A stretch of 19,855 bases of DNA from Acidobacteria bacterium UBA7540 (GTDB lineage: Bacteria; Acidobacteriota; Terriglobia; UBA7540): contig DLMI01000170.1 in assembly GCA_002478145.1 (NCBI GenBank), positions 63,695-83,549 of the forward strand, read 5' to 3'. Below, one piece after another: positions 14,304 to 19,855 of the stretch; position 1 is the stretch's first letter, and each line of letters starts with the position of its first letter. A program made the position numbers and the translations under genes. The notes below the pieces were generated by a model. That model was not told the origin of the DNA. It did not search any database and was given only the letters and a program-made list of their open reading frames with translations.

Positions 14304-15869
14304 ATGAGTTCATCATCCGCTCCCGTGCTCGGCCAAGCTCCCCAGAGGCGGCTCGCATTCACCGCAAGCGCGCTGGTGCTCTGCATCTCGGCCTGCAAGC
14401 TCCTTGTGCATTTGTATGCCGGCCGTCATTACGGTTACTTCGTTGACGAACTGTATTACCTCGCTTGCAGCCGGCACCTTGATTGGGGTTACGTCGACCA
14501 ACCTCCGCTGATCGCCGTGATCACTTGGCTGGCGCGCTCTCTGCTGGGGGATTCCCTCCCTGCAATCCGGTTCTTTCCGGCCGTCGCGGGGGCCGCCGAA
14601 GTTGCTCTCACGGCTCTGATCGCCCGCGAGCTGGGTGGGAAGCGCTTTGCCCAGGGCCTGGCTGCCATTGCGGCCCTGGTGGCGCCGGGTTTCCTCGCCG
14701 CCGATAGCCTGCTGACCATGAACGCGTTCGAGCCGCTGTTCTGGCTGGGCTGTGCCTACCTGCTCATCCGCATCATCAAAACCGGCAACCCGAAGCTCTG
14801 GATCTGGTTCGGCATGCTGGCGGGAGTCGGACTCGAAAACAAGTACTCCATGCTGATCTTTGGGGCCGGCATGGTGGTCGGCCTGCTGTTGACTCCGCAG
14901 CGCCGCGCGCTCTCGAGTCGCTGGCTCTGGGTCGGCGGCGCGCTCGCTTTCCTGATCTTCCTGCCGAATCTGCTCTGGAACATTCAGCACCACTTTCCGT
15001 TCCTGGAATTGCACGCCAACATCCAGCGCAGCGGGCGCGATGTGCCTCTTGGGCCGTTGGCATTCTTCGCTCAGGAAATCCTGACGCTGCTTCCCTTGAC
15101 TCTGCCCATCTGGCTCGCCGGCCTCTGGTTTTACTTCTTCTCGAAATTGGGCAAGCCGTTTCGCGCGCTGGGTTGGGCATGGGTTTTCACGGCGGCTGTC
15201 ATCGTGAAGCTGAGCCCGCGGATCTACTACCTCTATCCCGCCTTTCCGGTTCTGCTCGCCGCCGGCAGCGTGATGTGGGAATCGTGGTTGGACCGGCCGC
15301 GACACCAATGGCTGAAACTCGCCTATCCCGCCCTGATGGTCGGGGCCGGCGCTGTGTTCTCGCCGCTCGTCATTCCGGTCCTGCCTCCCGAAATGTACAT
15401 TCGATACACGAAGGCGCTGCATCTCCAGCCGCCCAGGCTTGAGACTCACCGGCTGGGCCCGCTGCCGCAGCTCTTCGCCGACCAGTTCGGTTGGGAGGAG
15501 ATGACGGCCACGGTCGCGCGGGTTTACAACAGCCTGCCGCCGGAGGTTCGCGCCAAGACCGCGATCTTCGGCCAGAATTACGGTCAGGCCGGCGCCATCG
15601 ATCTCTTCGGTCCGAAATACGGCCTGCCGCCCGCCATCAGCGGGCACCAGAACTATTTCTATTGGGGACCGCGAGAATACACCGGAGAGAGCGTCATCGT
15701 AATGGAGGGCCAGCAGCAGGACCTTGAGCGGCGCTTCGCCAGCGTCGAGAGGGTCGCCAGCGTCTATCACCCCTACTCCATGCCCTACGAGCACTTTGAC
15801 GTCTTCTACTGCCGCGGCCTCAGACAGCCCCTGAGGGAAATCTGGCCGCAAGTGAAAAACTGGGACTGA
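14304..15869 (+). CDS. GT39-type (ArnT/PMT-like) polytopic membrane glycosyltransferase
   Basis: Membrane transferase that uses a polyprenyl-phosphate sugar to glycosylate a lipid or protein on the periplasmic side. The 521-residue product has a first span (about 20-36), then a periplasmic loop with GYFVDELYYLACSRHLDWG, where Asp48 is the expected catalytic acid of the GT-C fold, and VDQPPLIA. Roughly ten more spans follow up to about residue 380, ending in a soluble domain (about 390-521) with QNYGQAGAIDLFG and FDVFYCRG. This is the PMT_2/DUF2723-like layout typical of such enzymes. ATG at 14304 is chosen over the in-frame ATG at 14214 because the intervening residues derive from repeat DNA and lack family character. 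Acceptor and sugar are unknown. Confidence 0.88.
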   Translation: MSSSSAPVLGQAPQRRLAFTASALVLCISACKLLVHLYAGRHYGYFVDELYYLACSRHLDWGYVDQPPLIAVITWLARSLLGDSLPAIRFFPAVAGAAEVALTALIARELGGKRFAQGLAAIAALVAPGFLAADSLLTMNAFEPLFWLGCAYLLIRIIKTGNPKLWIWFGMLAGVGLENKYSMLIFGAGMVVGLLLTPQRRALSSRWLWVGGALAFLIFLPNLLWNIQHHFPFLELHANIQRSGRDVPLGPLAFFAQEILTLLPLTLPIWLAGLWFYFFSKLGKPFRALGWAWVFTAAVIVKLSPRIYYLYPAFPVLLAAGSVMWESWLDRPRHQWLKLAYPALMVGAGAVFSPLVIPVLPPEMYIRYTKALHLQPPRLETHRLGPLPQLFADQFGWEEMTATVARVYNSLPPEVRAKTAIFGQNYGQAGAIDLFGPKYGLPPAISGHQNYFYWGPREYTGESVIVMEGQQQDLERRFASVERVASVYHPYSMPYEHFDVFYCRGLRQPLREIWPQVKNWD

Positions 15870-15983
15870 AGTAGTCCCATAACGCACAGTACCCTGCGGT
15901 TCTTTTTGGCGGTTGCTCGGCAAGCTGGGCCTGCTGGTTCTGCGCATTCTGGCATGCGGCGGGAACCTGCACGGCTGCCGGCT

Positions 15984-16277
15984 TTATTTCGCTGTGGTTT
16001 TAGCTTTTGGTACGTAATCAAAAAATCTTTCCGTTGTATTGCCTGAGGTCCATTCCGCGCGCAGCCTGGTTTTCTTTTCTACCCTGCGCAACTCCGATAG
16101 CAAGGAGCGATTAAGCTCCCGCGCATTCTCTCCCATAAACTCTGCCTTAACGAGAAATTCATGGTCTGCTGTCTCTTCGATGACACCCTGAGGAACGACC
16201 TTCCTGAGGACTATATTAATTGCTGTGGGATTATCTGTACTAATTCTAGCCACAAGAGAAAAATTCTTTTTTGCCAC
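15984..16277 (-). CDS. Small hypothetical protein, unknown function
   Basis: A 97-residue soluble alpha/beta-looking protein without signal peptide or membrane segment. It begins MAKKNFSLVARIST, has a strand-rich middle (HEFLVKAEFMG), a charged helix (ARELNRSLLSELRRVEKK) and ends FDYVPKAKTTAK. No catalytic motif is recognised. The start chosen is GTG at 16275-16277, with AGGGG seven bases upstream; a TTG at 16293-16295 would add six residues. Its base composition is less GC-rich than its neighbours. It converges with the glycosyltransferase across a 114-base spacer. It reads as a real gene because the composition is balanced and the ribosome site is good, but no function is claimed. Confidence 0.65.
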   Translation of the reverse strand: MAKKNFSLVARISTDNPTAINIVLRKVVPQGVIEETADHEFLVKAEFMGENARELNRSLLSELRRVEKKTRLRAEWTSGNTTERFFDYVPKAKTTAK

Positions 16278-16310
16278 GTTTTTTCCCCTACTCAATGAGC
16301 ATGTCGAGAA

Positions 16311-16520
16311 TCAGTTCACTGTAATGGTCAGCGACCCAATGTTGTTGGGCGTGCTGACTCCCGCGCCGCTCGCCTGAACGGTGATAGTGAACGCCACCGG
16401 CGCAGGGGGCGGCGGACCGCTCACTGTGCTTCCTCCCCCGCCGCAAGATAGCGTCGCGACTAACAGCGATGCGGCGATGAATAGGAGAACAACTAAAGCC
16501 GCCAGCCTCCGCTTGCGACC
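16311..16520 (-). pseudogene. Remnant: C-terminal end of a glycine-rich, Ig-like surface protein
   Basis: On the minus strand a 69-codon frame reads GRKRRLAALVVLLFIAASLL, then VATLSCGGGGSTVSGPPPP, and ends FTITVQASGAG...IGSLTITVN before a TGA at 16311-16313. A basic and hydrophobic segment, a lipobox-like SCGGGG and a TITV beta-strand ending are typical of the C-terminal tail of large Ig-like repeat proteins of acidobacteria-like genomes. The frame has no start codon before its hydrophobic part and is closed upstream by an in-frame TGA at 16521-16523, so it looks like a leftover 3' end. An alternative ATG two bases upstream of the frame belongs to another phase. Confidence 0.5.
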
Positions 16521-16914
16521 TCATAGGCAGTATAGAACAATGCAACCATGTTGGCTTGAGGCACTCGGGGTGCAGGTTGGGGCGGCCAGAAAATACATTG
16601 TCGCCTTCGAGGGGCGTGATTTCCATTTGCCCCATGCGTCCCGTTTTTTCGAAGTGCTCTGCGCCCACAACGTCCTATTCCCACGTATTTTCAATGGCTT
16701 AGAAGAATGCTGAGAGCATACCGGAAAGCGTATGAGTGTGGCATTTTGGCACACTTCGCGGCTTGCCTGCTTGATAGTAGCCGACTTATATAGCCTATGA
16801 GCGGCGCCTCTCGCGCCACCACGCGCCACTTTCCACCCCTTCTTGTTGCGGGCGCCAGGGAGTAGGGGCCAGCGGCGCTGGCCCGTGTGGGCCGAACGCC
16901 GTTCGGCCCTACAC
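16521..16914. other. Non-coding, rearranged stretch
   Basis: About 390 bases with no credible gene. Several frames stay open here on both strands, but their products have no family character. It ends in the double-hairpin element at 16862-16912. Composition changes abruptly near 16800, from moderate to very GC-rich, which suggests a junction. Confidence 0.5.
16862..16912. repeat. GTAG...CTAC double-hairpin element
   Basis: Two adjacent perfect hairpins, GGGCCAGCGGCGCTGGCCC (16866-16884, 8-bp stem) and one at 16889-16909 (9-bp stem GGGCCGAAC/GTTCGGCCC), are bounded by GTAGGG (16862-16867) and CCCTAC (16907-16912). The layout matches the core of the element at 14018-14065, with different stem sequences. 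It ends three bases before the surviving VapC reading frame. Confidence 0.8.
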
Positions 16915-17079
16915 GACCGCGCCCTCATGACGTCCTTCGAGGACCGCGCGGGCGCCGACAAGGTCGAAGAGCTGCTGGCGAAGCCGGCGGAGGCCAAAGG
17001 GCCGCTCGCGATGTCGGTGGTCAACTGGGGCGAAGTTTATTACTCGGTCTGGCGTGCCCGCACGGGGATTTCCTCATAG
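16915..17079 (+). pseudogene. Truncated PIN-domain toxin (VapC-like) fragment
   Basis: A 54-codon frame starts with DRALMTSFEDRAGADKVEEL, where the Asp fits the first catalytic acid of PIN domains, and continues LAMSVVNWGEVYYSVWRA, the very characteristic second PIN motif with its catalytic Glu. It then stops at TAG (17077-17079), well before the last two acidic residues of a roughly 130-residue VapC ribonuclease. The N-terminal strand (normally MxxYLDTS-like) is replaced by the double-hairpin repeat. No antitoxin gene is visible. The fragment cannot be an active RNase as it stands. Confidence 0.75.
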
Positions 17080-17132
17080 CTTCTCAGTGACGGCGGGCCC
17101 CGTCCACCCTTTGTGAATCCGTCGGCTGACGG

Positions 17133-17250
17133 ATCATTCCGACCCTGAGCGAAACGAAGGGGAGGAATCTCGCTCTGACCCGGAGCAGTCGGGCGCGCGC
17201 GACTGCACTGGGCCTCCGGGTAGGGACGTGAGCGAGAATCTCATTCTGAC
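17133..17250. repeat. Degenerate relative of the M48-type palindromic repeat
   Basis: The left end ATCATTCCGACCCTGAGCGA and GAGGAATCTCGCTCTG (to 17177) match the repeat family of 7015-7150. The right arm AGCGAGAATCTCATTCTGAC (17231-17250) is decayed and inverted. A GCAGTCGGGCG/CGCGCGACTGC hairpin lies between. This belongs to the gene-free stretch 17080-17424, in which nothing else was found apart from the promoter at its end. Confidence 0.65.
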
Positions 17251-17389
17251 GGGCGATCGTGCACGGTCGCTGGTGAATGAAGGAACGCGAATTTGAAGGA
17301 AAAGCCGCAGACTCTCGGGGAAACGAGAGTGTGCGCTACCCGCTGCCGGCATGCGCCAGCCCGCGCAATCGGCGTGCGTCGTAATGCAC

Positions 17390-17418
17390 TAGACCACCAG
17401 CTCGGACAGCCGTATACT
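17390..17418 (+). promoter_or_regulatory. Candidate promoter giving a leaderless mRNA for the HNH-STAND-TPR gene
   Basis: TAGACC (17390-17395, four of six matches) and TATACT (17413-17418, five of six) are 17 bases apart. The expected start of transcription, six to seven bases after the -10, falls on the GTG start codon at 17425. No Shine-Dalgarno is present, in keeping with leaderless translation. Confidence 0.5.
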
Positions 17419-17424
17419 CACGCA

Positions 17425-19855
17425 GTGCCTGCGAGAGACGACTTCCCCGAGGACGTCAAGCGGATTGTGGCCGCGCGCGTTGGCAACCGGTGTTCTAACC
17501 CTGATTGCCGCGCACTTACCAGCGGCCCGCAGATCGACCCGACGAAGGCCCTTAACGTCGGCGTGGCCGCCCACATCACCGCCGCGGCCCCTGGCGGCCC
17601 CAGGTACGACCCCAATCTTACGCCGGAAGAACGACGCCACCCGGACAACGCCATCTGGCTCTGCCAGAATTGTGCCAAGCTCGTCGACAACGACCCGGCG
17701 CACTTCACCGTGTACCTGCTGGGAAAGTGGAAAGCAGAGGCAGAGAAGGCCGCTTGCGAGCAGATCGGCAAAACCGCAGGTCGGGTGTCGCGGACAGGGG
17801 CCGAGCGGCTGCCGCTTCACGTCGACCGGCCGCAACCGCTCACCAGAACGCCCCTGAGCCGCCTGCTCAGGCCTTACAACGCCTTTATCGGCCTCATGGG
17901 CCGAGAGCCGGAGCTTGAGTCTCTGGCTACGTTCTGTGACCATCCGGCGGCTTTTCGCTGGAAGGCGCTCACCGGCGCGGGCGGCGTAGGGAAGACCCGG
18001 CTTGCCCTTGAGGTGGCGATGCAGCAGGAACAGGCTGGTTGGAATTCCGGCTTTCTCGATGCCGAGTCCCTTAAGCAGTGGTTTGGGGATAATCGTTTCG
18101 CAGATTGGGATCCACCGACCAATACGCTTGTAGTCATCGATTACGCTGCCAGCAAGCTGGAGGACCTCAAGCGCTTGCTTGAGCGATGCGGGCAGTGGGC
18201 GCAAGGCCATCCGGAGGCTACGCGCCTGCGGCTTCTGCTGCTCGAGCGGCAGGCTGATCCGGACAATGGCTGGCTGCACGCACTGCTGAGTTTCGGAGAG
18301 GGCGCGCTCCGCGACCAAGTGCGGGAGAGCGTCGAGCCGGTCCAAGAGATCACCGCGCCGGGCCGGGAGGCTCCGGACGAAGTGATGGAGGCGATTCTGC
18401 GCGCCACGTTCGAGGGCTGGGCCAAGCTGCCGGGCGACCCGCCGCCGCCGCTTCCGAAGCTTGATGAGCAGGAACTGCGAGAGCTTCGACGGCGGACCGA
18501 GGGCCGACCCTTGTTTCTGCAAATGGCAGCCCTCCGGGCGTGCGCCGAAAACGACACTTCGAAACTCACCCAGTGGGGCCAGGAGGAGTTGCTTGGAGAC
18601 GCGGTGGGGCGCGAGCGCGATTATATAAAACGGGAATGTAGCGGAGACTCGACACGGGCCACGCTTGTCGAGCGTGGCATCGCGTTGCTAACCTTCACAG
18701 GGCCCTTGGCGAGAGAGGACCCGAGATGGCTTAAGCTGCTTGGATCAGACGCCCGAGCCTGTGGCTACACCCACGGACAGCCAGGAGAGCATAGCGATCA
18801 CATCGCCGGCCTCCTGGGCAAGACCCAAGCTGGTGCCACTCTGCTCATGCCTCTTGCTCCCGATCTCCTGGCCGAGGCCTTCGCCATAACAGTGCTGCGG
18901 CAGAAGCCAGTATTGGCCGTTCAGGCGATCGAAGCGGTACTGGAATGCTCGGGACCACAGGCCTGGAACCCTCTGCTGCGAGCCGTGGTCGACCTTCATG
19001 CCTTGGGCAAACTTGGGGTGATCGAGTCGTGGCTCACGTCCTCGCTCCAGCAGCGGCGAGCAGATGAGCTGCCCACGATTGAAGCCTTGATTCCTGAGCG
19101 CAGCGTAGCCCTGGCACGCATCGCTGTTGTCCAACATGAAAGGCGGCTTCAGGCCGTGCCTGTTGCGCCGGGAGACGACGCGGAGCGAGCCCGAATCCTC
19201 AGCATCCTGGGCAGCAATTACAGCGCGCTGGGGCGGCGCGAGGACGCGCTGCGCGCTGCGCAGCGGGCGGCGGAGATTTACGAGCGGCTGGCGAAGCAGA
19301 ACCCCGGCGCTTTCGAGCCGCACTTGGCGATGAGCCTCAACAACCAGGGCGCCTTCTACAGCGAGCTGGGGCGGCGGGAGGAGGCGCTGCGCATGGCGCA
19401 GCGAGCGACGGAAATTTACGCGCGGCTGGCGAAGCAGAACCCCGGCGCTTTCGGACCTGACCTGGCGATGAGCCTCCACAACCTGGGCAACCGCTACAGC
19501 GAACTGGGACGTCGGGAGGAGGCGCTGGGCGCGGCGGAGCCGGCGGCGGAGATTTACGAGCGGCTGGCGAAGCAGAACCCGGGCGCTTTCGGACCTGACC
19601 TGGCGATGAGCCTCAACAGCCTGGGCAACCGCTACAGCGAACTGGGGCGACGGGAGGAGGCGCTAGGCGTGGCGGAGCGGGCGGTGGTTATCGACGAGCG
19701 GCTGGCGAAGCAGAACCCTGACGCCTTCGAGCCGGACTTGGCGATGAGCCTCACCAACCTGGGCAACCGCTACAGCGAACTGGGGCGGCGGGAGGAGGCG
19801 CTGCCCGTGGCGGAGCGGGCCGTGGCTATTCGCGAGCGGCTGGCGAAGCAGAACC
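17425..19855 (+). CDS. HNH-like nuclease / STAND P-loop NTPase / TPR fusion, 3'-truncated by window end
   Basis: Probable innate-immunity sensor with a nuclease effector. At least 810 residues are present and the frame is still open at the last base. Residues 1-110 form a zinc HNH-type domain: C23 and C28 (CSNPDC), AAHI with His50, GGPRYDP, DNAIWLC with Asn75, and CQNC (C80, C83). Where related HNH_2 domains have NCH, this one has NCAKLVD. Residues 150-590 contain an NB-ARC/STAND-like NTPase with Walker A GAGGVGKT (184-191), Walker B TLVVIDYA (Asp239) and a helical arm. From about 589 on there are TPR units of 46 residues (LAMSLNSLGNRYSELGRREE-like) for ligand sensing. GTG at 17425 gives MPARDDFPEDVKR. 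By family knowledge, STAND proteins oligomerise on ligand binding and switch on the effector; the trigger here is unknown. A role in antiphage defence is inference. No partner gene is visible. Confidence 0.88.
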   Translation, partial: MPARDDFPEDVKRIVAARVGNRCSNPDCRALTSGPQIDPTKALNVGVAAHITAAAPGGPRYDPNLTPEERRHPDNAIWLCQNCAKLVDNDPAHFTVYLLGKWKAEAEKAACEQIGKTAGRVSRTGAERLPLHVDRPQPLTRTPLSRLLRPYNAFIGLMGREPELESLATFCDHPAAFRWKALTGAGGVGKTRLALEVAMQQEQAGWNSGFLDAESLKQWFGDNRFADWDPPTNTLVVIDYAASKLEDLKRLLERCGQWAQGHPEATRLRLLLLERQADPDNGWLHALLSFGEGALRDQVRESVEPVQEITAPGREAPDEVMEAILRATFEGWAKLPGDPPPPLPKLDEQELRELRRRTEGRPLFLQMAALRACAENDTSKLTQWGQEELLGDAVGRERDYIKRECSGDSTRATLVERGIALLTFTGPLAREDPRWLKLLGSDARACGYTHGQPGEHSDHIAGLLGKTQAGATLLMPLAPDLLAEAFAITVLRQKPVLAVQAIEAVLECSGPQAWNPLLRAVVDLHALGKLGVIESWLTSSLQQRRADELPTIEALIPERSVALARIAVVQHERRLQAVPVAPGDDAERARILSILGSNYSALGRREDALRAAQRAAEIYERLAKQNPGAFEPHLAMSLNNQGAFYSELGRREEALRMAQRATEIYARLAKQNPGAFGPDLAMSLHNLGNRYSELGRREEALGAAEPAAEIYERLAKQNPGAFGPDLAMSLNSLGNRYSELGRREEALGVAERAVVIDERLAKQNPDAFEPDLAMSLTNLGNRYSELGRREEALPVAERAVAIRERLAKQN
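19189..19855 (+). repeat. 138-bp tandem repeats encoding the TPR array
   Basis: The phrase GCGATGAGCCTC recurs at 19327, 19465, 19603 and 19741, always 138 bases apart, and a diverged first unit spans 19189-19326. Units share long identical stretches, for example CGGCTGGCGAAGCAGAACCC, and GACCTGGCGATGAGCCTC in the two preceding 19465 and 19603. The array is cut by the window end, so copy number is unknown. Confidence 0.93.

Noticed and set aside
14313..15947. 544-codon open frame on the minus strand opposite the GT39 gene
   Set aside because: It is the antisense of a clear membrane protein; the product is rich in Arg, Gln and Glu without family character, as expected from codon bias in GC-rich DNA.
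16735..16760. Near-palindrome around GTGTGGCATTTTGGCACAC
   Set aside because: Only five base pairs close before mismatches; too weak to call an operator.
16521..17024. 167-codon minus-strand open frame in the debris region
   Set aside because: It crosses the hairpin repeat and the VapC remnant antisense and has no recognisable domain.
17389..18522. 377-codon open frame on the minus strand opposite the HNH-STAND gene
   Set aside because: The plus frame carries coherent zinc, Walker A and Walker B motifs; the antisense product is basic and low in complexity.

Overview
The window is about 20 kb of GC-rich bacterial chromosome. Gene content and the style of its dispersed repeats suggest an acidobacterium or a similar soil or sediment lineage; this is inferred from protein flavour and repeats, since no rRNA gene is present. 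About 15.9 kb is ordinary housekeeping sequence and the last 4 kb is accessory.

Layout. The 3' end of rho (1-255, plus) converges on a minus-strand run of hisS, aspS, mutL and cmk (read from 6503 down to 321). A second minus-strand pair, dcd plus an M48 membrane protease (8738-6652), is transcribed divergently from an HU-type DNA-binding protein gene (8904-9173, plus), followed by an M50 site-2-type protease (9229-10224, plus). Next come priA (12707-10227, minus), a MetF-superfamily gene (13900-12974, minus), a GT39-type membrane glycosyltransferase (14304-15869, plus) and a small conserved-looking hypothetical gene (16277-15984, minus).

From about 16.3 kb the sequence is gene debris: the tail of a glycine-rich surface protein, a PIN-domain (VapC) toxin fragment next to a double-hairpin repeat, and a degenerate palindromic repeat. 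After this debris a large plus-strand gene starts at 17425 and runs off the window. It encodes an HNH-like zinc nuclease domain, a P-loop STAND-type NTPase and a TPR array of 46-residue (138-bp) units. This nuclease-STAND-TPR architecture resembles bacterial innate-immunity sensors and is the best candidate here for an undescribed defence protein.

Repeats are the second theme. All three spacers of the hisS-aspS-mutL-cmk run are large inverted repeats built from different 7- or 8-bp tandem units, and they touch the flanking start and stop codons. A 136-bp palindromic element sits in frame inside the M48 protease gene; 88 bp of it recurs with two differences at 12858-12945, and a decayed relative lies at 17133-17250. 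Two compact GTAG...CTAC double-hairpin elements occur at 14001-14079 and 16862-16912.

Regulation visible in sequence: a compact divergent promoter between dcd and HU with overlapping -35 boxes; a TTG start for HU fixed by a perfect AGGAGG; translational coupling of dcd to the M48 gene; and a promoter placed so that the HNH-STAND-TPR mRNA would be leaderless.
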